DNA of 50,000 bases from Armadillidium nasatum (Eukaryota; Arthropoda; Malacostraca; Isopoda; Armadillidiidae): assembly GCA_009176605.1 (NCBI GenBank), contig SEYY01023907.1, forward strand, positions 1 to 50,000, written 5' to 3'. Below are positions 11,896 through 44,125 of this stretch, in pieces. The position numbers and the translations under genes were made by a program. A model generated the notes under the pieces. That model did no database searches. It had not been told where the DNA came from and worked only from the letters and a program-made list of their open reading frames with translations. The first letter of the stretch is position 1. Each line of letters opens with the position of its first letter.

Positions 11896-12614
11896 AACTT
11901 TCATGAAAATCAGAAAAGGTGTGGTAAATTTTTTCCTTTTTCATGATTATTCCTGGAATAACCCACATGGTAAATTTATTGGCTTATGGCCCACAATACA
12001 TAAAGTATATATATTTCAGTTCAATCAAGCATGTTTAAACAATTACAGCAAATCTATGGCCTATAGTTCATCAGTTTCAGCAACTATGACCATCCTTATT
12101 TTTTATTTCATGCAAGGAATCTTGTTCATGGAAATCAATGCCTTCTTTGGTAAAGTATAGATAGATATCTGCTATGTCAATAAATTGTTACAGACCTATG
12201 TGAAACTTTCATGTTTATTCTTTGTTTTAAGGTATTTGTAGTATTTTCTGTAAAAATTAATACATTTATAATTTTCTACAAAAATTATGAAAATTAGTGG
12301 CTGGGTTCTAATCCTTATGAATTAATATTGGAATTTTTTTTATTAATTAACTACAAAAACTAAAATTGTATTTTTTATTAATCTACAATAGAGTCAAAAA
12401 ATTATTAAAAAATTGAATATAAAATCATGAAGAGGCATTTTTTTTTAAAACTCTATATAAATATATTAAGATAAAATATGTTGAAATAAAATAAATTAAA
12501 CCTAATTTTGCAAGCAAGATAACTTTTATTCAATAAATATACCAAATACCTTTAATGTTATAAAAAATATACAAATTAAAGCACATTATTTTCAATTTTG
12601 ATATAGCCCATCAA

Positions 12615-12684
12615 TTACTTTGTGTGTGATAGTAAGTTGAAATTTGAAGCATTGACTTTTACTCTTGAAATAACACTCTAAATG
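12615..12684. repeat. 70 bp direct repeat, copy 2
   Basis: Second copy of the repeat at 11826-11895, about 790 bp downstream, with a handful of substitutions and no indel visible. Confidence 0.75.
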
Positions 12685-14395
12685 ATAAGCCCATATGTCA
12701 TGTATCAATTAGGTAACTGTTTAGCTCAGAATAGGAAAAGAATACTTTTTAAACATTTACAAATTAAATTAAAAAAATTAATTATGAATATGCTAATGAA
12801 GCCAGCTAGAAAAAAAAATAAATAAATATTCCTAACCTGTGTATTGATAATTTTTATACTTTATTGCCACTCACAGGTCAGGAGGTACAGAGAGCTCCAC
12901 TCCCTATAAATATACATTTAAATTTTTTTAGGGATACTTTTATTTTTTTTCAGCAAGTTTCATTATCCTTAATCTTAATTTAACTTGTATTCATAGATAT
13001 TATAGTTTAAAAAAATTTAATTTCATACCATGAAATAATTAATTACTATCAACTACAATACAATATTAATTTGATAAAGCACTGTTAAATGCCATGACAG
13101 CAAATATTTATCTATAGGGGCACTATCCTCCCCTATTCATATTCATCAAATATCTATTTTAATATTTATATATCATTCATTCCAATTTTGATCTCTCTCA
13201 AAATTAATAAGGATATTAATAATTTGTATATTTACAGTAACATATTGACTTATAAAATAGTCAACTTTTGATGCAGAATTTTTAAAATTGATATATCAAT
13301 ATAATGATATTTAAAAAATATAATTATCATTCATGAATTCACAGTTATGTGTAATAAATTTATATATTCAGCTAGATTTTATATCTAAAAATATATAAAC
13401 TATACCAATATATCAAAAGTTCTGACTTTTTAATATTTACAATATCTAATATTATTAAGTATTTCGTTTTGGTATTTTTTAGTAATGAGCATTTTTTTTT
13501 TTTTTTTTTTTTTATTTTTTTTTTCAATACAGCAAAACTACAAATAAGAGATGATCTGAATTCAAGTTTAATGCAATAGATTGAAGCATGAAAAGTGATT
13601 TTGTTTTATATTAAAAACATTATAAACACCAAAAACCTGAAAAAAAAATTTAAAAAAAAAGACTTTACAACTACAATGATTTAACATGTATGTCATCTAT
13701 AATTGAAGAGGTATTGCCTCTGGCTATCTTTTTACCAGGTTGTTGCAACAGCATTGAAGTAAAATTTTTTATAGCTACTTTGGAGATTTAAAAAAGAAAA
13801 AAAAAAAAATTTAAATTTAATTTCTGGTTACTATTGATACTATAGAAATAAAATATAAAATCAATTAAATTTTATAAATTGATGTCCAGTAAGCAACTTT
13901 ATTTAAACAAATTTTTAAAAATAATAAATTAAAATGTACTTCTTTTTAAATGTATCTGGGATGGCTCAGGTTTTACCCATTTTTTGGATAGGGTTGAGTA
14001 AAAGGCAAAATGATATAAATTTTCCCACTTTATAATTCACTTAACCCTTTATCTTTACATGATGTTATGCCTTGTTTCTTTTCCATAAGTACTACAACAG
14101 CAAATACTCAAGGGAACTGCTAACTCATATACCTCCGCCATTACGATGGTCTCATAGTATAAAGGGTGCATTGTCTGCATTTAAATTTTGCTACACAACT
14201 CTAGGATTGTCTGCTGTGATACCACCTCCTTCCCAGCCACCTCTGTGAAATTCTCTCTCATCTTGTTTGCAGCCAAATCTAATCTCAATTACTTTAAAGC
14301 GCATGTCTGTGATTACCTACAAAAATTTGCAATAGGTAGGACTATTCTCTTATTGATCTTAAACCCCTTCCTTCAATAGGGCTCTAGCCATGAGG

Positions 14396-14515
14396 TTAGG
14401 TTATCAAACTGGTTTGTTAGATAAATACTGAGTCAGCATACTCCAGGTTAAGCCTTTTTTCTAGTCATAGGCATACATTTACCTTCAAGTCCAAGTTAGG
14501 TTAAACTGAACTAGT
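14396..14515. repeat. About 120 bp repeat unit beside TA tract, copy 1
   Basis: Contains TTTGTTAGATAAATAC, GAGTCAGCATACTCCAGGTT and GGCATACATTTACC in order. A matching unit follows the TA tract at about 14868-14996. Confidence 0.65.
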
Positions 14516-14518
14516 TAT

Positions 14519-14815
<297 letters not shown>

Positions 14816-14867
14816 AAGGTTAGACCTATTTCCTGTCCATTAGGCATACATTTACCCTTCAAGTAAA

Positions 14868-14996
14868 GATTACGTTTATCAAATGTTTGTTAGATAAATA
14901 CAGAGTCAGCATTCTCCAGGTTATGCCTATATGCTAAACATAGACATACATTTACCCTTTAAGACCAGGTTATGGTTAAGTTGAATTAGTTTATTA
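14868..14996. repeat. About 120 bp repeat unit beside TA tract, copy 2
   Basis: Repeats the order of blocks seen at 14396-14515; a partial third unit (GGCATACATTTACCCTTCAAG) sits between, at about 14840-14865. Confidence 0.65.
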
Positions 14997-15574
14997 GATT
15001 AACAAATGATATATAAAACATTCATAATTATAAATTTAAAAATTTTTTTTTTTTTTCTTAAAAATTCATTTTCCACACTTCAATTTATCCAACAAATTGA
15101 ATTCAGATCATATCATCTTTGTAGTTCCTCTACATCGAAAAAAAAAATGCGCAGTGGCACTAAAAAATTTCTAGCTAAATTAATTTCAATATATTTTTCT
15201 TACTATTTTCAGAGAATAAAAATACTCAGCTAGTATTTTTTCATTTTAACTTATATAATTTATTGAAAGCTTTTCTGACAATTTATAGTCTTAGAATAAC
15301 AAAATATGCAAAATTTCAAGTTTCCAGTTTCAATTAGAGTCAAATGCCAGAGTTCTGACATCCACCTCAATTTACCTTTGGAAATTACAAAACTGTGATG
15401 TGACCTTAAGCATCCAATGCTCTGAAATGCATCTCAAATTAACACAAACTTATCATGGTACCTCAAAAAAAATACACCTTTTATAAAATTTCTTATAGTT
15501 CTATTAAGCTTACAGGTTTGCTTAAATAACTGGGCCTAGACTGGGCTGTTTTATTAAGGAAACGTAAATAATGA

Positions 15575-15617
15575 ATAATAATAATAATAATAATAATAAA
15601 AATAATAATAATAATAA
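15575..15617. repeat. (AAT)n microsatellite
   Basis: About 14 trinucleotide units with one A insertion. Confidence 0.9.
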
Positions 15618-15908
15618 CGGTCGTAAATGATAAGATAATTACATACGGTGAAGAGAATATCTACTATTATTAAGTTTATAAATGTCCTTGAATTTAAAGT
15701 CTAGTTTTTCAACATTGTGGTCTAAGGTGCAAAATCAAGTTCTTATATCAATTACAACAATAAAAACGTATTCACAAATTACGAACAAAACGTTCAAAAA
15801 ATACTCTAGGCCTACATTAAAAACCTAGACTACCACTTAAACATCATACTCCGTGTTCTTAATCCTTGATGGAATGGGCTATGTAAAAAAAAACTATTAT
15901 AAGACCTC

Positions 15909-16037
15909 AATTAATTTATTTTTTATTTATTTATTTATTTATGAATTTATCTCTTTATTTATTTATTAATATTTATTTATGAGTTTATGAGTTTATCTCT
16001 TTATTTATCTATTATTTTATTTTTTTTATTTATTTAT
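15909..16037. repeat. (TTTA)n-rich tract
   Basis: Impure TTTA/TTTATGA units, including a near-duplicate TGAGTTTATCTCTTTATTTA segment. Confidence 0.8.
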
Positions 16038-16862
16038 ATAAAAACTATATACTCTCACAATTTCATCTATTAGCCTATTGCATATATTTTCACCTAAAGT
16101 TTAATTTTCATTCATAATGGAGAAATTCAATTAAATTCTTCATCATAAGTTTATTAGGTTGTTTTTCACCAAAATTGCATAGCCATTTTTTCAATGTAGT
16201 ATCACTAAACCATAAAAACTTAGAGTTAAGCTTTTATTAAATATTGAAAATCCTTATATTTTAGATTTAATTAAATATTTTATATTTAATTAATAGATTT
16301 TAAAGTATTAAAATACGCCCTTAACTTAAAGAATATTTTATAGAGCGGCAACATTTACATTTTTCTATGACTCGTGTTAATACTTTTGAAAAAAACGTTT
16401 AAACACTTAGCCTCTGCCGTTGCGAGCGTAAGTCACTTTACATTTATGTTTGAAATATTTTAACAAAAAATACTCATCTAAGTTTGAAGAAGTCTTCGAT
16501 AAGATGAGTAGTTCTGTATTTACCCAATTAAATATTTAAATTACTTGTAGCCAATTTAGTAGTTATATAGACTTTAACCCTTAGGGTAGGAATCTTATAG
16601 AGCTTTGTAAAGAAGTTAGGGCCCATCCTGACCTATCCAACCCTAATACCTTTTAAAGTTTGCTTTTTGTATTAAATTGACTTATTTGATTGCTTGGATT
16701 GGAGTTAGTGGATTAACTTGAATTGAATGATTGACTTGACTCTACTGTATAACTGGGTCTGAGTTTTTGAGCAAATTTTTTTTTAGAGTTCTTGCTTGTT
16801 TGGTTTGAGCTTATGTTCCTCCTTGGCTGAAAAGTTACCTAATTTCTACTTTTAAAATTTAC

Positions 16863-17099
16863 TTATGAGCTTAAACGAATAAGCCGAACACCCAAGTATT
16901 TAATTCTTGGAAACAAAGTAAATCCAATTTTATTTAAGAATTTACAGAACATTTTAAATGGTGAGTTCTTTATTGATTTCTTTTTATTAATTTGTAGGTT
17001 AAATTTTGATAGAATAAGGTTTATCGTTGGCAAAGCAGCAACATTATCTGCCTTAAGCGTTTTCAGGGGTTTCACGCCACATAAATTCCCAAAATAAAA
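16863..17099 (-). mobile_element. Putative BEL/Pao leader next to LTR A
   Basis: Read on the minus strand this follows LTR A directly and starts TTTTGGGAATTTATGTGGCG and then TGAAACCCCTGAAAACGC. Its position is where a primer-binding site and leader would lie. The open frame crossing it (17213-16863, ending in a Lys-rich segment) has no gag motif that I recognise. If the call is right, this is the 5' end of a second element that is otherwise missing. Confidence 0.4.
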
Positions 17100-17566
17100 G
17101 ACCTGAAAGAGAAGGGTCGTAATTATGTTACAATTAAATAATAAGAGGAGACTTACTATGAACTTTTTCAAAAGATTTTGTTGCTCTTGAAGTTCCTTCA
17201 TATACGAATTCAATATAATTAGAACGTTACTCAGTTATATATTTGAGTAGAAGGCAATAGATATGATAGTAAGAAAGAGTTGAAAAGAAAATATAACTCA
17301 TACCTCACACCTTCGAATTCTGAGGACTTGTAATGAACAAGCAAAAACTCTTACATTTTAATAACGTCTAGACTTGAAGATGATTTGAAAAAAAAAGTGA
17401 TCATGATTTAAAGGGGAGTTTGTTTTTTTTGGGGGGGAAAAATGTGCTACATCGATACAAAAACATAAACCACCAACTCTACAAACTCCTATCAAGGAGA
17501 ACTTAAAATATATACATAAAGTATATACACTAGATAAAACAGTGAAAGCATATAAACAGTTTTTAA
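17100..17566 (-). repeat. BEL/Pao-family LTR, copy A
   Basis: About 467 bp, matching LTR B (18325-18813) and LTR C (42990-43461) along almost its whole length. Shared landmarks on the minus strand: AACTGTTTATATGCTTTCAC at the start, GTGTATATACTTTATATAT, TCTAGACG..., GAGTTATAT, CAATAGAT/TATCTATTGCCTTC, and ACCCTTCTCTTTCAGGTC near the end. It lacks the last 25 bp or so shared by B and C. The family assignment comes from LTR B, which flanks a BEL/Pao pol. Confidence 0.7.
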
Positions 17567-17915
17567 TAAAACACTGCCACTACTGAAGCTGACATTTTCA
17601 GGAACTTAATTTATTTATTTTTTTTAATTTTCTGATAAAACAAAGAGTGTAGGTCAATTTTGTGGGTGGGGTGAGGTATTTTATTTTTCCTTAAACTATA
17701 CTATCATAATCTTTCAAATAAATCTTATCTTTAACAACAAAGTTCTTCAATAAATAGTTTTACATTAAGAATCTTCAGGTTATTGTATAATACTCTCCAA
17801 CCAAATCATTGAAAGCGTCCTAAATTATTTAATTGCATCATTAATTTCAACTCTTCTATTTCAGGTCAAACTTTTAAATATAAGCTAAACATAATTCAGC
17901 TGTAAGTTTTCATAT

Positions 17916-17946
<31 letters not shown>

Positions 17947-17962
17947 TTGAATGAAATTGTAG
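17567..17962. other. AT-rich spacer with (TTTA)n
   Basis: A (TTTA)n run lies at 17909-17949. Nothing else is recognised. Confidence 0.5.
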
Positions 17963-18320
17963 ACAAGCGTTTTCCAAACCTTTTTTTTCGTAACCCGGTT
18001 GTTTTAATATTTTTCCTTTTTGATAAAGTGATTTTTTTTTTTTTTTTTTTTTTATTTCATTAATTATTAAAGTATTAAAAATACATACGAAAATGTAAAA
18101 CAATAAAAAGTATTAATGGGAGGTGCGATTCAGTTTCTCGTCAACTAGAAATTTCAGGTCTGCAGAAAAAGATAACTTTATTCTTAAATCTTGGTTCAAC
18201 ATCTAATCGGTTTCTGTATTTATGTTTTAGAAAAACAAATGTCGAGAAGACTGATTCACTTTTTGTAAGTTGTGACAAAAGGCATTAGAAACTTTATTGC
18301 CTTTTGTACTAAAATGGATA
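17963..18320 (-). mobile_element. hAT transposon 3' end (ZBED-like transposase C-terminus)
   Basis: On the minus strand, 18300-18125 encodes the conserved end of a domesticated-type hAT transposase: a stretch with KYRNRLDVEP, DLRIKLSFSADLKF and LVDEKLNRT, spread over two frames. After a short AT-rich 3' UTR the element ends at 17963 in a terminal repeat that reads CAAGCGTTTTCCAAACC on the plus strand, like the CAGxGxTTCCCAACC ends of hAT elements. The 5' part is missing; LTR B begins right where it stops. Confidence 0.65.
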
Positions 18321-18324
18321 CTTA

Positions 18325-18813
18325 TAAAAATTTTGGGCTAAGCTTTTATTAAAAGAACCTGAAAGAGAAGGGTCGTAATTAGTGTTACAATTAAAAATAA
18401 GAGGAGACTTACTATTGAACTTTTTCAAAAAATTTTGATCTTGAAGTTCCTTCATTATACGAATTCAATATAATTAAGAACGTTACGCAGTTATATATTT
18501 GAGTAGAAGGCAATAGATATGATAGTAAGAAAGAGTTGAAAAAGAAAAATATATAACTCATACCTTATACCTTCGAATTTTGAGGACTTGTAATGAACAA
18601 GCAAAAACTCTTACATTTTTAATAACGTCTAGACTTGAAGATGATTCGATAAAAAGTGATCATTGTTTAGCAGGGAATTTTTTGAAGAAAAATGTGCAAC
18701 ATCGATACGAAAAACAAACCAACTCTACAAACTCTTATCAATGAGAACTTAAAATATATATAAAGTATATACACTAGATAAATTAGTGAAAGCATATAAA
18801 CAGTTTTTATATC
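18325..18813 (-). repeat. BEL/Pao 3' LTR, copy B
   Basis: About 489 bp directly downstream of the pol remnant on the minus strand. It is preceded by a purine tract (AGTGGGAGGA, about 18821-18812) suitable for plus-strand priming, begins near TATAAAAACTGTTTATATGC, contains AATAAAAGCTTAGCCC (a poly(A) signal) near its end, and stops near 18325. The ends agree with LTR C. Confidence 0.75.
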
Positions 18814-19699
18814 CTCCCACTGAAGAGTTGCAATGAGAGCAGTATCATTGCAATTACTAAAATTAATAAAACACTACAAATAAGATAAATTCCTGTGAAG
18901 GAATTCATGACACTTGACAGCAGCATGTCTAAGTGGTCTTTCTCTGATTGACCTTGTCTGAGGTTGAGTTTTTAGAGATTTAAGCTGAGAAGGTAAATTT
19001 ATACCTGAAGTTGAAGGCTGAACATCTGGGACAGCACTATTACCATTATCTTGAACTGAATTTGAAGGTGAGGGATCAATTTGATCTGAAGTCTCATCTT
19101 CTTGACTGTCTGCAAACTCTGCATTAGATGAAGTCATGGCAGATTTGATCATCAGCTTCACCACTGGTTACAGAATGAGTGATAGACAGCTCTAAAGGGT
19201 ACAGATGGCAAATTGAATGATGACATGTTTGTCCATCTCCCCTTTTAACCAAAACACTTCTAATCTTATTATCATGACCAACGATAACATCCAAAACTCT
19301 GCCCAAAAGCCAGAAGGGTCTTGGCTTATTGGGTGTCTGAATCAAAACGATGTCTCCTACCTTTATTCTGTTGGTCCACTTCTGACTGGTAGAGATTTCT
19401 ACTTGTTTGGCGTAAATTTAATAAATAAGACTCATACCATAATTGCTTAAAGGTTTCTAATACTTTTCCTTGAGTACTTAGAGTTATGGATAAGTCTTGC
19501 TGTGAAGGAGGAAGCTTGTTTCCATATAGGTAAGGAAACTTCATTGAATATAAGGTTTGAGTTGCCATAAGGCTTTAAAAAGGAATTTGGAGAAATGATT
19601 TCCAATTCATTTTCTGATGACCTATAAGTCAAAAGGTCTTGAATTAACAACATTAATAAAATTTGAAATCATTGTTAGCAATTGATAGTAGGTTAAGTT

Positions 19700-19738
19700 T
19701 GATTTACCTATAGACTTACCTATAGATTTACCTATAGA
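19700..19738 (-). repeat. 12 bp tandem triplication inside integrase
   Basis: Three copies of TTACCTATAGAY on the plus strand encode SIGK repeated in frame on the minus strand, where family members have one IGKS. Confidence 0.75.
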
Positions 19739-19744
19739 CATCCC

Positions 19745-20839
19745 TCAAACGCTCAGTATCATTCTTTCCCAAACTGAGCCTACCCAACTACTGTAGAGAG
19801 GAATCTTATAATGTTTGATGTTGTTGATGCGCATATGCTCAGAGAACATGTCTGAAGACAATGATTCTAACAATATATCTCCTCCTTGTTTGAAAGTTCT
19901 GGCATTATCTGAATACAAACTGGAAGGTATGCCATATATATTGGTAAACCGTTGAAATGAAAGTAAGAATGACTCAGCAGACATATCTGGAAGAACATCA
20001 ATGTGAATAGCCCTAATATTAAGGCATGTGTAAATTAATAAATACATTTTTCTAAGTTCCTTATTATCATCCTCTACAAAGAGGTGTCCAGTGAAGTCAA
20101 CACCAGTATGCTCAAAAGGACGCACAAAATTCACCCTATGATGAGGAAGGTTTGTCATTTTGGGATATTTAAAAGGAATGCTATTAAATTTTTTGCAGAC
20201 GATACATTCAGACAAAACATTTTTCACAGCTTGTCTGGCCTTGGCAATCCAGAAACCATGAGATCTGATAAAATTGATGGTAGCTTGAACACCTAAATGC
20301 TGACATCTAGCATGAAAATCTCTAATTATCAATTTAGTGAGGTGGTGGTTCTTGCCAAGAAGAACTGGATTTATCACATCATAGTTATACAGCAGAGTTT
20401 TAGCTATTCTCCCTCTAGACCTGAGAATGCCATTATCATCAATAAATAAGTTGAGTTGGTTAACTATTAATGGAATTTCATCCTTCTTAGGATTCTTTAG
20501 GAATGAGATTTCCTTTGAAAAACATTGCTGTTGCATTTGTTTCAACCAATAGAGTTGGGCTCTTCTATCACTATTTTCATCAAGCCCTTTACTCCTACTT
20601 ATGAACTTGAAGATATTAGAAGTTACCCTATAAAGTTTATGTATACTGGAATAATCCTCTAAGGGTAACAATGATTGTGTAACATCCACAGACAAATGAC
20701 ATTGTAAAGTCTTTTCCTTATTGGCCTCCGACAAACATTTAAGTTTACTAACAGGCCACTGAGACTGATTTTGAAGTATCCAAGGATGGACCCTTAAGCC
20801 ATAATGGCAACTTAGAAAGAAAAGTAGAGGTTGAAACAC
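19745..20839 (-). pseudogene. Integrase part of BEL/Pao pol
   Basis: The 364-residue open frame carries the zinc-binding region (His 166, 176, 181; Cys 212 and 215 in CIVC) and a DDE core with all three catalytic acids present: Asp 248 (GVDFTG), Asp 311 (YSDNARTF) and Glu 358 (VWERM). An in-frame TGA follows six residues after the Glu, and the C-terminal part resumes after it with a tripled SIGK-coding unit. The integrase would join retroelement ends to target DNA. With the stop, the frameshifts and no reverse transcriptase, this copy is not autonomous. Confidence 0.85.
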
Positions 20840-21139
20840 CTCTGGTAATTAAATCTGCAGGATTTTCAGCAAGTATTGATATAAGCGTAGGAAATAGAAA
20901 CTTTGAACTCTTGTTCTACTTGTTTTTTGATCAAAGAAATTTCCTTGAGTCTGTTGTTTACAAAAACATTTTTATTTTTGGCTCTTCCGGCAGACAAGGT
21001 TTGCCACAGAAAAACCGAAGGTAAATTAGTTGTGGATCCTAAGCAAAGCCTAATAAAAAGTATAATGGTCACCTTTGGTTTTGACATCGAGACCTTTTGC
21101 AAATTGACTGCATGGGGTCCTATGGTCTCTTATTGGTTT

Positions 21140-21385
21140 TACAAAGGACTTTGCTAAATATTTTATAAAGGTTTGGATGTAGGAAGTATGCAATGAGAGT
21201 ATTCAGAAGAGCAGTGTCTATTGTAATTTTTAGAATAGGGAGTGACGTAACAATTCGACTAGCAGAAAGAGACTGGAGAATTATTGAGAGCGGATGAGTT
21301 GATAAGACGAAGAAAGCCCTAGATTCCACCTTTTCAAGATGTGTGAGTGGAACTATCCCAGATGTGTGAGGCGTACTCAGCTATT
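21140..21385 (-). mobile_element. Jockey-like LINE fragment, RT C-terminal region
   Basis: The minus strand reads EYASHIWDSSTHT, then LEKVESRAFFVLSTHPLS and LQSLSASRIVTSLPILK, matching the region after the thumb in Jockey-like LINEs (consensus of the type VESRAFRLI..PPLT..LQSLS.RR.VASLS). Both ends are truncated. It abuts the BEL/Pao pol truncation. Confidence 0.7.
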
Positions 21386-21648
21386 CAAATTTTTTATTTT
21401 TTTTATATATATAAATTTACTTTTAATAAATCTTGCACTTAATATATAATTTCAATAACATCTTTTAGTCGTGTCTCTATCACCAAGTGGTTAAGAAATA
21501 TTCATTCTACCAAAATTCTGTCAACTATATTATTACCAACAAAATATTAATATTTCTCATTTTCTTGGCTAATCAAGTCTAACAATATTAATGTAAAGGT
21601 TAAAAAAAAATTTATAATAATAATATTAATCAAAATTGTTTTCTTTTG

Positions 21649-42704
<21,056 letters not shown>

Positions 42705-42989
42705 ATTGAGAAACTTTTATATGGTACTTTTAAAATGCATCCTAAATTAGGATATCATTTTTGGACAAAGTTATTCAAAATCTAAAAAACTTTAAGTACA
42801 TTTTACAATATATCGGAGATAATTTTCGAAGAGAAAGTCCTTATATTGTAAAACCAATAATAAGCTACCTTTTTCACTCCTCGCTATCTGCTACAGTTTT
42901 GGAGATATTAATGGTTTAATAATTCTTAGGCTTTACCCCTAGGAATCGCGACAGGGATCTGCATTTTGAAATGTATTTTTTCAGGGAGA

Positions 42990-43461
42990 TATAAAAACTG
43001 TTTATATTCTTTCACAATTTATCTAGTGTATATACTTTATATATATTTTAAGTTCTCCTTGATAGGGGTTTGTAGAGGTGGTTTGTTTTTATGTATCGAT
43101 GTAGCACATTTTTTCAACTAAACAAACTGCCGGTTAAATAAGAATCACTTTTTATCATATCATTGTGGAGTCTAGACGAAATTAAAAATGTAAGTGTTTT
43201 TGCTGGGTCATTACTAGTCATCAGAATTCGAAGGTATGAGTTATATATTTTTCCTTTTCAACTCTTTCTTACTATCATATCTATTGCCTTCTGCTCAAAT
43301 ATATAACTGCGTAACGTTCTTAATTATATTGAATTCGTTTTGAAAGAACTTCTAGAGTAATTGTTTCTTTAGAAACATTTCATAGTAATTTTCCGCTTAT
43401 TATTTAATTGCAACCCTTCTCTTTAAGGTCTTTTAATAAAAGCTAAGCCCAAAGTTTTTAT
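42990..43461 (+). repeat. BEL/Pao-family solo LTR, copy C
   Basis: About 472 bp on the plus strand, same family as LTRs A and B: starts ATATAAAAACTGTTTATATT, contains GTGTATATACTTTATATAT, ATCGATGTAGCACATTTTTT and TATCTATTGCCTTCTGCTC, ends in AATAAAAGCTAAGCCCAAAG with TTTTTATA. No internal BEL sequence lies on either side. It abuts a Jockey-like fragment at 43465. Confidence 0.78.
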
Positions 43462-43464
43462 ACC

Positions 43465-44125
43465 TTTCTTTCCAAGAAAGATTACGAGAAAAAGAAACAC
43501 CGAGAATATTAAGGAGAGATGAAGGTTTGATTGTGTGCTTTTGAAGAAGATATTATAGTTGTGTCGAGTAGAGATTGAGGAATAGATTTTTGGTGGCATT
43601 GAAAACGACCATGCTTTCTCTGCCAAAATTGAAATACGAGAAAGATCAGAGGCCAGTTGCTCCAAGGTTACCTTTCTTGTGTCTATTAGCTGCTGTTGGG
43701 AGGGACGTCTATCAAACTGAAAAGAGTAATCAAGACTGGAGTCATCGGCTTGGGAGTGGATAGAAAATGAAGCAACCGAGGTCATTAAAATGAAAAGCAG
43801 ATAAGTGTTGGAGATAGAACAGATCCTTGAGGAATACCACTATTAATAAATTTAAAGGAAGAACAGTGGCCTTCTACAACAGATGCTATAGAATGACCGG
43901 AAAGGAAATCAGAGGGAAGACCACAGAGAGAAGGATTGATTCCAAAAAGAGTGCAGTTTGGAAATCAAAGCTTTGTGACAAGACTATCGAAAGCTTTCGA
44001 TATGTCCAGGGCGACAGCAAAAGAATCACCAAAAAGCCGAAGGGCGGAGGACCAAGAGATCATCAGTAGTATGTATTTATACGAAAGCCATACTGGCGAT
44101 AAGAGATAAGATTTGAAAAATGAGA
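43465..44125 (-). mobile_element. Jockey-like LINE fragment A (RT palm region)
   Basis: Minus strand, from 44125 down: TTDDLL, SWSSALRLFGDSFAVALDIS continuing to KAFD, remnants of the GIPQGS loop, ADDSSLDYSFQFDRRPSQQ, LASDLSRIS, and the start of the WK segment. Frames shift about four times. Truncated at both ends by LTR C and the plus-strand LINE. Confidence 0.78.

Larger units (their letters stand above)
8665..14390. other. AT-rich noncoding region with short scattered repeats
   Basis: No exon, transposase or RNA gene is recognisable on either strand. It contains homopolymer A/T runs (8648, 9629, 13492), one 70 bp direct repeat pair and two copies of a GGCCCATGTGG-type motif, each listed separately. 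Confidence 0.5.
15000..16860. other. AT-rich noncoding stretch
   Basis: Nothing coding is recognised. It holds an (AAT)n run and TTTA-rich tracts, listed separately. Confidence 0.5.
18860..21110 (-). pseudogene. BEL/Pao retrotransposon pol remnant (RNase H end, integrase, DUF5641)
   Basis: This is a 5'-truncated pol with frameshifts. In order on the minus strand: the end of RNase H and the connection (KNKNVFVNNRLKEI, then NPADLITRGVS, about 21050-20840); integrase in a 364-residue open frame, 20839-19745; a linker; the DUF5641 domain (KPRPFWLLGRVLDVI to HLYPLELS, about 19335-19190); and a Ser/Thr-rich tail with RPLRHAAVKCHEFL ending at 18874. The order integrase-DUF5641 is diagnostic of BEL/Pao. 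The reverse transcriptase, protease and gag are missing, so the truncation point is near 21110, where a Jockey-like fragment begins. Confidence 0.88.

Noticed and set aside
12000-14400. Open frames at 11903 and 14188 as small genes
   Set aside because: Length is within chance expectation, there is no conserved motif or splice context, and the composition equals the background.
16863-17213. 116-codon frame as a host gene or gag
   Set aside because: It begins inside LTR A and shows no gag motif; kept only as a possible leader.
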